Shown here one piece after another: positions 1 through 5,822 of a stretch of 7,021 bases of DNA. Below the pieces are notes generated by a model that was not told the DNA's origin, did not search any database, and saw only the letters and a list, made by a program, of their open reading frames with translations. The position numbers and the translations under genes are program-made. This stretch comes from Pseudomonadota bacterium (lineage in GTDB: Bacteria > Pseudomonadota > Alphaproteobacteria > Caulobacterales > Caulobacteraceae), in assembly GCA_023433655.1 (NCBI GenBank), contig JAEYUE010000298.1:1-7021 (forward strand), given 5' to 3'. Within the stretch, counting starts at the first letter, position 1. Each line of letters opens with the position of its first letter.

Positions 1-814
1 TGGAGTCCTTCATGCCGGCGAGGTGCTGGATGGCGCCCGAGATGCCGATGGCGATGTAGAGGGCCGGGGCGACGACCTTGCCGGTCTGGCCGACCTGGTA
101 GTCGTTGGGGGCGTAGCCGGCGTCGACGGCGGCGCGCGAGGCGCCGACCGCGGCGCCGAGCTTGTCGGCCAGGGGGTCCATGACGGCGTGGAACTCCTCG
201 GCCGAGCCCAGCGCCCGGCCGCCGGAGACGACGATCTTCGCCGCGCCCAGCTCGGGGCGGTCGGACTTGACCATTTCCTCGGAGACGAAGCTCGACTTCG
301 CCGAGTCGGCGCCGACGACGGTCTCGACCGCGGCCGAACCGCCCTCCCCGGCCGCGTCGAAAGCGGTCGGACGGACGGTGATGACCTTCTTCGCGTCCGA
401 GGTCCGGATCGTCTCCAGCGCGTTGCCCGCGTAGATCGGGCGCACGAAGGTGTCGGCCGAGACCACCTCAATGATGTCCGAGATCGGGGCGACGTCCAGT
501 CTGGCGGCGATGCGCGGCATGTAGTTCTTGCCGTCGGTGGTGGCCGGCGACAGGACGGCGTCGTAGCCGTCGGCCAGACCGAGGACCGTGGCCTCGACCG
601 CCTCGGCCAGCTGGTGCGACAGGGCCGCGCTCTCGGCCAGCAGCACCTTGCGCACGCCGGCGATCTTCGCGGCGGCGTCGGCGGCGGCCTTCGCCCCCTG
701 GCCGAGGACGAGGACGTCGACCTCGCCGCCCAGTTTCGCGGCGGCGGTGACGGTCTTGTGGGTGGTGTCGCGGACGGCGGCGCCGTCGTGATCGGCGATG
801 ACGAGAACGGCCAT
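1..814 (-). CDS. etfA: Electron transfer flavoprotein subunit alpha, 3' end outside window
   Basis: The FAD-carrying subunit of the soluble electron transfer flavoprotein. With EtfB it takes electrons from acyl-CoA and related dehydrogenases and passes them to ETF:ubiquinone oxidoreductase at the membrane. The visible 271 codons (M1 to S271) begin MAVLVIADHDG, the usual EtfA start, and lack roughly the last 40 residues of a normal ~310-residue protein. The C-terminal FAD domain is well conserved: SGGRAL near 198-202, GASRAAVDAG near 224-233, the FAD-contacting QVGQTGK at 240-246, and the family signature LYIAIGISGAIQHLAG at 252-267. The ATG shares its A with the etfB stop (TAATG), so translation is coupled and the two subunits are made together. 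Family assignment is certain; only the missing C-terminus is unseen. Confidence 0.97.
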   Translation of the reverse strand, partial: MAVLVIADHDGAAVRDTTHKTVTAAAKLGGEVDVLVLGQGAKAAADAAAKIAGVRKVLLAESAALSHQLAEAVEATVLGLADGYDAVLSPATTDGKNYMPRIAARLDVAPISDIIEVVSADTFVRPIYAGNALETIRTSDAKKVITVRPTAFDAAGEGGSAAVETVVGADSAKSSFVSEEMVKSDRPELGAAKIVVSGGRALGSAEEFHAVMDPLADKLGAAVGASRAAVDAGYAPNDYQVGQTGKVVAPALYIAIGISGAIQHLAGMKDS

Positions 815-1578
815 TACAGGACTCCCGCGGTCTTGAGCTTGGCGACCAGGTCGGCGGCGTCGGTCACCTTGACGCCGGCGCCGCGCTTGGGCGGCTCGGT
901 CACCTTCTGGACGGTCAGGCGCGGCGCCGTGTCGACACCGTAGTCGGCGACCGCCTTGACCGCGATCTCCTTCTTCTTGGCCTTCATGATGTTGGGCAGG
1001 GAGGCGTAGCGCGGCGTGTTGAGACGCAGGTCGACGGTGACCACGGCCGGCAGGGTCGCGGCCACGGTCTGCAGGCCGCCGTCGACCTCGCGGGTCACGG
1101 TCGCCTTGCCGCCCTCGACGACCAGCTTGCCGGCGAAGGTGGCCTGGGGCCAGTCGAGCAGGGCGGCCAGCATCTGGCCGACGGCGTTGTTGTCGCCGTC
1201 GATCGACTGCTTGCCCATCAGCACGAGGTCGGGCTTCTCCTCCTCGACCACGGCCTTGAGCAGCTTCGCCACGGCCAGGGGCTCGAGGTCGGCGTCCGAC
1301 TGGATCAGCAGGCCGCGGTCGGCGCCCATGGCCAGGGCGGTGCGGAGGGTCTCCTGGGCCTGGGTCACGCCGATGGAGACGACGACGATCTCGCTGGCCG
1401 TGCCGGCGGCGTGATGCTCCTTGCCCTCCTTCAGACGCACGGCCTCCTCGACGGCGATCTCGTCGAACGGGTTCATGCTCATCTTGACGTTGGCCAGATC
1501 GACGCCGCTCTGGTCCGCCTTGACGCGGGCCTTGACGTTATAGTCGATCACCCGTTTGACGGGGACGAGTACCTTCAT
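814..1578 (-). CDS. etfB: Electron transfer flavoprotein subunit beta
   Basis: The AMP-binding partner of EtfA in the cytoplasmic ETF heterodimer, 254 residues, normal for the family. The start is MKVLVPVKRVIDYN, as in most EtfB proteins; upstream in-frame ATGs at 1590 and 1659 would add residues not found in the family, and GGACAG lies a suitable distance before the 1578 ATG. The nucleotide-binding stretch GKQSIDGDNNAVGQ is present. The EtfB signature covers about residues 161-181 (VTREVDGG...LPAVVT). It is followed by the dehydrogenase recognition loop LNTPRYASLPNIMKAKKK at about 186-203; L194 corresponds to the anchoring leucine known from human ETF. The stop overlaps the etfA start. Lysine-rich KAKKK in the loop is the site methylated in some ETFs, which cannot be judged here. 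Confidence 0.97.
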   Translation of the reverse strand: MKVLVPVKRVIDYNVKARVKADQSGVDLANVKMSMNPFDEIAVEEAVRLKEGKEHHAAGTASEIVVVSIGVTQAQETLRTALAMGADRGLLIQSDADLEPLAVAKLLKAVVEEEKPDLVLMGKQSIDGDNNAVGQMLAALLDWPQATFAGKLVVEGGKATVTREVDGGLQTVAATLPAVVTVDLRLNTPRYASLPNIMKAKKKEIAVKAVADYGVDTAPRLTVQKVTEPPKRGAGVKVTDAADLVAKLKTAGVL

Positions 1579-1614
1579 TGCGCTGTCCATGAGATGGCCG
1601 GAATGTGCGGGCAG

Positions 1615-1643
1615 GGAATGGAACGCCTGTCCCGGCCTGTCAA
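1615..1643 (-). promoter_or_regulatory. Possible etfBA promoter
   Basis: On the minus strand a perfect TTGACA (1643-1638) stands 17 bases before CATTCC (1620-1615), a poor -10. A second TTGAC lies 16 bases further upstream as part of a GTCAACG direct repeat (1639-1645 and 1655-1661). A promoter is expected in this 107-bp gap because the plus-strand gene at 1686 separates etfB from the upstream minus-strand genes. The -10 is weak, so the exact site is a guess. Confidence 0.25.
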
Positions 1644-1685
1644 CGTAACGCCGCGTCAACGGGCCGCGCGCCCCGGAGAAGTTCG

Positions 1686-2018
1686 ATGCACCGCCTGCTG
1701 ACGATGAAGCGACTGAGCGTGATCTTCCTGGCCACCTTCGCGGTGCTGGTCGGCGGGGTGTTCGCGTATCAGACGCTGGTGGTGGCCCCGGAGGAGCGTT
1801 GCGAGGAGAGCGGCGGCTGGTGGGACCGCGAGGGCGAGGTCTGCGCCCGGCCGGTGTCGATCGCCGAGATCACCGGGCGGCCGGTCGGGCAGAGCCGGGC
1901 CGAGGCCTCGGACGCCAAGAACCGCGAACTGATCCAGCTCGAGGACCGGCTGGCGGCGGCGAAGGCCGAGCGCGACGCCGAGGTGCGCCGCCAGCGCGAG
2001 GCCCTGACCGGACGCTAG
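1686..2018 (+). CDS. Small membrane-anchored hypothetical protein with C-terminal coiled coil
   Basis: A 110-residue protein I cannot name. The ATG at 1686 is preceded by GGAGAAG (1675-1681), a good ribosome binding site; longer in-frame starts from 1605 would run into the divergent etfB leader and add an unlikely basic extension. Visible parts: a short basic N-terminus (MHRLLTMKR), one hydrophobic helix at about 10-33, then a short loop with C39 and C53 framing SGGWWDREGEV, and a charged, Ala/Glu/Arg-rich C-terminal helix at about 76-108 that looks coiled-coil. The likely topology is an inner-membrane anchor with the Cys pair and helix in the periplasm, where C39-C53 could form a disulfide. 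The first segment could instead be an uncleaved signal. It lies antisense to both flanking genes and its stop is four bases from the adenosyltransferase stop. Function unknown. Confidence 0.8.
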   Translation: MHRLLTMKRLSVIFLATFAVLVGGVFAYQTLVVAPEERCEESGGWWDREGEVCARPVSIAEITGRPVGQSRAEASDAKNRELIQLEDRLAAAKAERDAEVRRQREALTGR

Positions 2019-2022
2019 TCGC

Positions 2023-2595
2023 TCAGCGGGTCGCGCCCGGGACCCACTTCACGTCGTCGGCGCCGTGGGCGTTGGCGCGGCGGGCGGCGACGAACAGGTG
2101 ATCCGACAGGCGGTTGAGATAGCGCAGGGCCGCGGGCGAAAGGTCGCAGCCGGCCTCGCGGGCGCGCACCGCCTCGCGCTCGGCGCGGCGGCAGACGGTG
2201 CGGGCCAGGTGCAGGTGGGCCGACAGCGCCGAGCCGCCCGGGAGGATGAAGCTGTCGAGCGGCTTCTGGCTCTCGTTCATCCAGTCGATCTCGGACTCAA
2301 GGCGGTCGACCTGGCCGTCGAGGATGCGCAGGGCCTCCCATTTCGGCGGCGGATCGTGCGGGGTGGCGAGGTCGGCGCCGAGGTCGAACAGCTCGTTCTG
2401 GATGCGCGCCAGCATGGCGTCGATGCGGTCGTTCTGGCCGCTGTGCAGCCGCGCGACGCCGATGACGGCGTTGAGCTCGTCGACGGCGCCGTAGGCCGCG
2501 ACGCGCGGGTCGGTCTTGGACACCGGGGCGCCGGAGGCCAGCCGCGTCGCGCCGTCGTCGCCGGTCTTCGTATAGATGCGGTTGAGAACCACCAT
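2023..2595 (-). CDS. pduO: PduO-type cob(I)alamin adenosyltransferase
   Basis: Transfers the 5'-deoxyadenosyl group of ATP to cob(I)alamin (or a cobyrinate derivative), giving the coenzyme B12 form used by enzymes such as methylmalonyl-CoA mutase. The 190 residues are the normal size for this cytoplasmic trimer. Signatures in order: ATP-binding TKTGDDGATRL (9-19), AYGAVDELNAVIG (34-46), IQNELFDLGADLA (65-77), FILPGG (116-121), the catalytic RTVCRRAERE (132-141), and YLNRLSDHLFVAAR near the C-terminus. The ATG at 2595 begins MVVLNRIYTKTGDD, as in close relatives; an in-frame extension to 3036 is rejected because it runs through the neighbouring gene. It starts two bases after the stop of the HIG1-type gene, with GGGGGCTGA as a weak ribosome site, so the two are co-transcribed. 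The symbol names the family, not a propanediol operon role. Confidence 0.95.
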   Translation of the reverse strand: MVVLNRIYTKTGDDGATRLASGAPVSKTDPRVAAYGAVDELNAVIGVARLHSGQNDRIDAMLARIQNELFDLGADLATPHDPPPKWEALRILDGQVDRLESEIDWMNESQKPLDSFILPGGSALSAHLHLARTVCRRAEREAVRAREAGCDLSPAALRYLNRLSDHLFVAARRANAHGADDVKWVPGATR

Positions 2596-2597
2596 GC

Positions 2598-2804
2598 TCA
2601 GCCCCCGTGCGTGGACTTCCACCACATGCCGACGACGAGCAGGACGACGGCCACGGCCTGCAGGGCGACGCGGAGGCGCATCAGCCTGTTGGAGCGCGAA
2701 CGGGCGCCCTCGTCGGTCTGGTAGAGCGAGCGGATGCCGAAGGCGAGGGTGATCGCCACGGCGACGATGGCGAGGATGATGAGAATGTCGAACAGGGCGC
2801 CCAT
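2598..2804 (-). CDS. HIG1-type twin transmembrane protein
   Basis: A 68-residue inner-membrane protein with two hydrophobic helices (about 5-27 and 45-62) joined by a short polar hairpin. The segment SNRLMRLRVALQ at 38-49 matches the conserved (M/L)RxRVxxQ core of the HIG1 domain, known from mitochondrial HIGD1/Rcf1 proteins that associate with cytochrome c oxidase; small bacterial homologues are usually annotated 'twin transmembrane protein'. A role with a respiratory complex is therefore plausible but unproven. It is the first gene of a two-gene unit with the adenosyltransferase. No Shine-Dalgarno is visible before the ATG (upstream reads CTAGAACCCCCGC), so a leaderless or very short-leader transcript is possible. 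I recall this gene, the adenosyltransferase and etfBA being neighbours in other alphaproteobacteria, which fits the layout here. Confidence 0.85.
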   Translation of the reverse strand: MGALFDILIILAIVAVAITLAFGIRSLYQTDEGARSRSNRLMRLRVALQAVAVVLLVVGMWWKSTHGG

Positions 2805-2865
2805 GCGGGGGTTCTAGGCCGCGGCCAAGCGCGGCGCCAGCGCGGCCTGTTGTCCACAGTGAAAT

Positions 2866-2880
2866 TGCGACACATTCGCA
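2866..2880. promoter_or_regulatory. Fur-box-like palindrome (site 1)
   Basis: TGCGA-CACAT-TCGCA is a perfect 5-base inverted repeat, in the 7-1-7 spacing of Fur boxes; a GC-rich Fur consensus would be TGCGAATNATTCGCA and this differs at two positions of the left half. It lies 60 bases before the receptor start and directly abuts TATAG (2881-2885), a possible -10 element. Fur control of a siderophore receptor is expected, but the motif call is by eye. Confidence 0.45.
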
Positions 2881-2907
2881 TATAGCCTTGCCAAGCTTCC
2901 CGGGCAG

Positions 2908-2930
2908 TTGTTGAGACGCGTTCGCAACAA
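2908..2930. promoter_or_regulatory. Second Fur-like palindrome (site 2)
   Basis: A 23-bp imperfect palindrome with outer arms TTGTTG and CAACAA; 8 of 11 base pairs match. Its inner 15 bases, TGAGACGCGTTCGCA (2912-2926), again resemble a 7-1-7 Fur site. Its centre is 46 bp from site 1, and it ends just before the AAGGG ribosome site (2929-2933) of the receptor gene. It could alternatively act as an RNA hairpin hiding that ribosome site. Confidence 0.35.
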
Positions 2931-2940
2931 GGGCCTGTCC

Positions 2941-5106
2941 ATGACCGTCATCTCTTCCCCTCGTCCCACCGCGTGGAGCGCCGTCGCCTGGCTGCCGCTG
3001 ATCGCCGCGGCCGCCGCCGGGAGCGCCTCGGCGCAAAGCCTGGCGCCCGCCGAAGATCCGGGCGGGACCGATCTGGGCGAGATCGTCGTCACCGCCGCCG
3101 GCTTCGAACAGCAGGTCCGTCAGGCCCCGGCCAGCATCAGCCTGATCCCGCGCGACGAGATCCGGCAGCAGAGGGCCGGTTCGATCGCCGAGATCCTGTC
3201 GACGGTCGAGGGCGTCGACACGGGGGCGGCCGTGGGCAAGACCGGCGGCCAGACCATCAACATCCGCGGCATGGGGTCGGACTACACCCTGGTGCTGATC
3301 GACGGGCGGCGGCAGAACACGGCCGGCAGCGTGACCCCCAACGGCTTCGGCGAGACCGCCACCAGCTTCCTGCCGCCGGTGTCGGCGATCGAACGGATCG
3401 AGGTGGTGCGGGGGCCGGTCTCGACCCTCTACGGTTCAGACGCCATGGGTGGGGTCGTCAACATCATCACCCGCAAGGTCGGCGACGTCTGGACCGGGGC
3501 GGTCAGCGCCAACACTACCCTGCAGTCGGACGCGGCGTTCGGGAACCTGTACGGCGGCGATCTGTACGCGGCCGGGCCGGTGGTCGCCGATCAGCTGGGC
3601 CTGACGGTGCGCGGCGGGTGGTCGATGCGCGAAGCCTCGGCCCTGACCTATGAGGACGTCAACGGCGTGCCGACGCCGGTCCCGGGCTTTGGCCGCAGTT
3701 CGACGGAGAACGAGATCTGGACCGCCGGCGCGCGACTGACCCTGACGCCGCACCCGGACCACGACCTGTGGCTCGACATCGACGTGGCCCGCCAGTGGTA
3801 CGACAATTCGAACGGCCAGATGGGCACCAACACGACCGCCGGCGGCTATGCCGACGCGCTGGAGTTCAATCGCGATCAGATCGCCCTCGCCCACGACTGG
3901 CGGCTGCCGGTCGGCGAGCTGCAGAGCAACCTGTCGGTCGGCCGGACCGAAACCGTCGGCCGCATCATTCCCAACGGCGTGCCCGGGGCCGGCGGCCCGC
4001 GCACCCTGGAGAGCGAGAACCGCATCCTCGACAGCAAGCTGTTCTCGCAGTGGCGCGACCACACCTTCACGGTCGGCGGCCAGTACTGGCAGGCCGAGAT
4101 GGTCGACGGCGTCGCGCCGGCCGCCTTCGAGCACACCCAGTGGGCGGTCTTCCTCGAGGACGAATGGCGGCTGGCCGACGGCCTCGCCCTGACCGTCGGG
4201 GCGCGGCATGACGACCATTCCAGGTTCGGCGCCCACTTCAGCCCGCGCGCCTATGTGGTTTGGAACGCCAGCGAGGCCTGGACCTTCAAGGGCGGCGTCA
4301 GCCAGGGCTTCAAGACTCCGGCGCTGGAGCAACTTGCCGAAGGCATCATCGGCTTCGGCCAGCAGGGCCGGCTGCCGCTGCTGGGCAGCCCGGGACTGCA
4401 GCCGGAGACCTCGACCTCGACCGAGATCGCGGCCTTCTACGACGGCGGGACGGGTTTCCGGGCCAGCGTGACGCTGTTCCACAACCGGTTCGAGGACAAG
4501 ATCGCCAGCGGCGCGCCGGTCGCCAACTGCACCTTCGGCCTGACCCGGGCGCAGTATGACGCCGGCGGCTATCCGGTCGCCGGATGCATCGACGTCGGCT
4601 TCTGGCCCAACGCCGCGACCTTCGGCCAGAAGGTCAACATCGACGAGGCGGTGACGCAGGGCGTGGAGGCCACGGCCCGCTGGGCCGTCACCCCGGACTG
4701 GAGCCTGTCAGCCAACTACACCTTCACCGACAGCGAGCAGAAGTCAGGCGCAGCCGAGGGCCTGCCCCTGACCGATACGCCGGAGCACATGGTCAACGCC
4801 CGCCTTCGCTGGCAGGCGACAGATCGCCTGTCGCTCAACCTGCGCGGCGAATACCGCAGCGAACGATTCCGCGGCCTCGGCGCGGCCCGCGACGCCTGGG
4901 GCGACTACGAGGCCTATGCCCTGGCGCACCTGGGCGGGACGTATAAGGTCAACGACCGGGTGACGGTCAACGCCGCCATCTACAATCTGTTCGACACCGC
5001 CTTCGTCAGCCTGCTGCCCTACGGGACGCCCGTGGCGTACACGCCGGAGTACGCCAACAACCAGGAGCCCCGGCGGCTGTGGCTGTCGGTGGCGGCCACC
5101 TTCTGA
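2941..5106 (+). CDS. CirA-like TonB-dependent outer membrane siderophore receptor
   Basis: A complete 721-residue outer-membrane gated channel that imports iron-catecholate compounds using TonB energy. Start: ATG 2941 with AAGGG seven bases ahead; the TTG at 2908 would place extra residues before the signal peptide. Order: signal peptide 1-31 (cleavage after ASA), TonB box EIVVTAA (47-53), plug about 55-179 with INIRGMGSDYTLVLIDG and the motif IERIEVVRGP (150-159) then LYGSDAMGGVVNIITRK, then the barrel ending in the sorting phenylalanine (AATF). As I recall E. coli CirA, matches run through the barrel (VTPNGF, YDN-NGQ-G, FSPRAYVVW, TPEHMVNARL), closer than to FepA or BtuB. Its only two cysteines, C530 and C549, sit in one barrel segment, probably a disulfide-closed outer loop. 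The upstream Fur-like sites fit iron control. Exact substrate unknown. Confidence 0.93.
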   Translation: MTVISSPRPTAWSAVAWLPLIAAAAAGSASAQSLAPAEDPGGTDLGEIVVTAAGFEQQVRQAPASISLIPRDEIRQQRAGSIAEILSTVEGVDTGAAVGKTGGQTINIRGMGSDYTLVLIDGRRQNTAGSVTPNGFGETATSFLPPVSAIERIEVVRGPVSTLYGSDAMGGVVNIITRKVGDVWTGAVSANTTLQSDAAFGNLYGGDLYAAGPVVADQLGLTVRGGWSMREASALTYEDVNGVPTPVPGFGRSSTENEIWTAGARLTLTPHPDHDLWLDIDVARQWYDNSNGQMGTNTTAGGYADALEFNRDQIALAHDWRLPVGELQSNLSVGRTETVGRIIPNGVPGAGGPRTLESENRILDSKLFSQWRDHTFTVGGQYWQAEMVDGVAPAAFEHTQWAVFLEDEWRLADGLALTVGARHDDHSRFGAHFSPRAYVVWNASEAWTFKGGVSQGFKTPALEQLAEGIIGFGQQGRLPLLGSPGLQPETSTSTEIAAFYDGGTGFRASVTLFHNRFEDKIASGAPVANCTFGLTRAQYDAGGYPVAGCIDVGFWPNAATFGQKVNIDEAVTQGVEATARWAVTPDWSLSANYTFTDSEQKSGAAEGLPLTDTPEHMVNARLRWQATDRLSLNLRGEYRSERFRGLGAARDAWGDYEAYALAHLGGTYKVNDRVTVNAAIYNLFDTAFVSLLPYGTPVAYTPEYANNQEPRRLWLSVAATF

Positions 5107-5135
5107 AGTCGCAGGACCGTCAGCTGGCCGTCACA

Positions 5136-5160
5136 GGAACGCGATCTCGTTTGGGTAGTT
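5136..5160 (+). promoter_or_regulatory. EcfG-type general stress promoter candidate
   Basis: GGAAC (5136-5140), 16 bases, then AGTT (5157-5160). The alphaproteobacterial EcfG/SigT consensus is GGAAC-N16/17-CGTT, so eight of nine key bases match at exact spacing. Transcription would start near 5166-5168, giving a leader of about 17 bases that includes the ribosome site GAGGA (5175-5179) before the ATG at 5184. Confidence 0.5.
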
Positions 5161-5183
5161 AAGCGGGCCCGAGCGAGGACCCC

Positions 5184-5399
5184 ATGGACTGCTATTACTG
5201 CATCATCGCCACGGACGAGGACGAGGTCGCCGACCTCTATGTGCTTGAGGCGTCGGACGACGAAGCCGCCCTCTTGCAGGCCCGCGCGGCGGCCGGGGGC
5301 GTGGCCGGCTGGATGCAGGTGCGCGTCCATGACGGCGAACGGCTCGTAGCGACCCTTGAGCGGGCGTCGCCCCCGGGGGAGTTGCCGCTGGCGGCCTGA
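5184..5399 (+). CDS. Small acidic hypothetical protein
   Basis: A 71-residue protein with no name I can give. ATG 5184 has GAGGA four bases before the start. The N-terminal half is acidic (TDEDEVADLYVLEASDDEAALLQA), followed by a glycine-rich turn, then a strand-like GWMQVRVHDGERLVATLE and a Pro-containing tail. Its general plan, a short strand, an acidic DDEAA helix and a C-terminal strand pair with 'DG', resembles the many 60-80-residue uncharacterised proteins of Caulobacterales and Rhizobiales. There is no signal peptide or membrane segment, so it is probably cytoplasmic. C3 and C6 form a CxxC at the extreme N-terminus. The opposite-strand frame over the same bases is arginine-rich and is taken as a shadow. 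The preceding EcfG-like promoter suggests induction in general stress, not co-transcription with the receptor gene 77 bases upstream. Confidence 0.7.
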   Translation: MDCYYCIIATDEDEVADLYVLEASDDEAALLQARAAAGGVAGWMQVRVHDGERLVATLERASPPGELPLAA

Positions 5400-5421
5400 G
5401 CGCCGAGCCCGTCGACGGCGC
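5400..5421 (+). terminator. Weak hairpin after the small gene
   Basis: GCGCCG (5400-5405) and CGGCGC (5416-5421) form a six-pair GC stem with a ten-base loop right after the stop codon. There is no T-run behind it, so an intrinsic terminator is doubtful; it also sits just before the arsR -35. Confidence 0.2.
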
Positions 5422-5423
5422 AG

Positions 5424-5452
5424 TTGACCTGAAGAGGTTATTTCCATATTCG
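5424..5452 (+). promoter_or_regulatory. ars operon promoter
   Basis: TTGACC (5424-5429) matches five of six bases of the -35 consensus, and 17 bases later TATTCG (5447-5452) is a weaker -10 inside the operator palindrome. Seven bases further lies A5460, the first base of the arsR ATG. This geometry predicts a leaderless arsR transcript; no Shine-Dalgarno is present at the usual distance. Confidence 0.5.
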
Positions 5453-5467
5453 TAGAAATATGGAAAT
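5440..5467. promoter_or_regulatory. ArsR operator palindrome overlapping the arsR start
   Basis: A perfect inverted repeat with 11-base arms, ATTTCCATATT (5440-5450) and AATATGGAAAT (5457-5467), around the spacer CGTAGA. It is AT-rich in a very GC-rich setting, as ArsR/SmtB operators typically are. It covers the predicted -10, the start site and the first codons of arsR, so bound repressor would block RNA polymerase and autoregulate the whole operon. Confidence 0.75.
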
Positions 5468-5822
5468 TGACGTCGCCCTCAGCCGCCTGTCTGCCCTCGC
5501 CCAGGAGAACCGTCTGGCCGTGTTCCGCCTGCTCGTGCGGGCGGGCGCCGAAGGCGTCGCCGCCGGGGAGATCGCGCGCTCGCTGGGCGTCGCGCCGAAC
5601 ACCCTGTCTGCGCAGCTGACCGTGCTCGCCAACGCCGGCCTGGTGCGCAGCCGCAGGGACGGCCGCTCGATCATCTATTTCGCGGACTACGACGGGATGA
5701 GCGAACTGCTCGTCTTCCTGATGGAAGACTGCTGCCAGGGCCGGTCGGAAGTCTGCGTCCCGCTCGCCGACGCGGCGAGCCGCATCGCCTGCTGCAACCC
5801 CACGGAAGGAACGCGTCAGTGA
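5460..5822 (+). CDS. arsR: ArsR-family arsenite-responsive repressor
   Basis: A 120-residue winged-helix repressor that leaves the operator when As(III) binds, switching on the operon. The ArsR/SmtB fold is clear: RLSALAQENRLAVFRLLV (9-26), the helix-turn-helix AGEIARSLGVAPNTLSAQLTVLANAGLV (35-62) and the wing RRDGRSIIYFAD (65-76). The metal site is C91, C92 and C99 in EDCCQGRSEVC, the same arrangement as C95/C96/C102 of the Acidithiobacillus ferrooxidans type of ArsR, not the CVC site of the plasmid R773 type. A further Cys pair, C111-C112, lies in the tail. Methylarsenite-selective ArsR proteins lack the third Cys, so As(III) is the likelier signal. The ATG falls inside the operator with no ribosome site, and no other in-frame start is near. 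Its TGA overlaps the arsI GTG. Confidence 0.93.
   Translation: MEIDVALSRLSALAQENRLAVFRLLVRAGAEGVAAGEIARSLGVAPNTLSAQLTVLANAGLVRSRRDGRSIIYFADYDGMSELLVFLMEDCCQGRSEVCVPLADAASRIACCNPTEGTRQ

Noticed and set aside
23..943. Long plus-strand reading frame of 306 codons across etfA and the etfB end
   Set aside because: It lies opposite certain etfA and etfB coding sequence and is Gly/Arg/Asp-rich, a normal shadow in GC-rich DNA.
1620..1647. Second EcfG-like promoter (GGAAC ... CGTA) before the membrane protein gene
   Set aside because: The spacing is 19 bases, outside the 16-17 needed.
1605..1685. Upstream start for the small membrane protein
   Set aside because: The ATG at 1686 has a clear GGAGAAG site and directly precedes the basic-hydrophobic anchor.
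2013..2028. CGCT/AGCG hairpin at the convergent stops as a bidirectional terminator
   Set aside because: Four-pair stem and no T-run on either side.
2805..2940. Cobalamin riboswitch or a BtuB-type receptor, suggested by the adjacent corrinoid adenosyltransferase
   Set aside because: The 136-bp gap is too short and has no B12-box pattern, and the receptor sequence is CirA-like.
2596..3036. Long N-terminal extension of the adenosyltransferase frame
   Set aside because: It would run through the HIG1-type gene and past the receptor start; the family begins at the 2595 ATG.
3436..4482. 348-codon minus-strand frame inside the receptor gene
   Set aside because: Low-complexity Arg/Ala/Gly composition and no domain; the plus-strand receptor explains the region.
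5019..5447. 142-codon minus-strand frame opposite the small acidic protein
   Set aside because: Arginine-rich and overlaps the receptor end; the plus-strand frame has a ribosome site and promoter.
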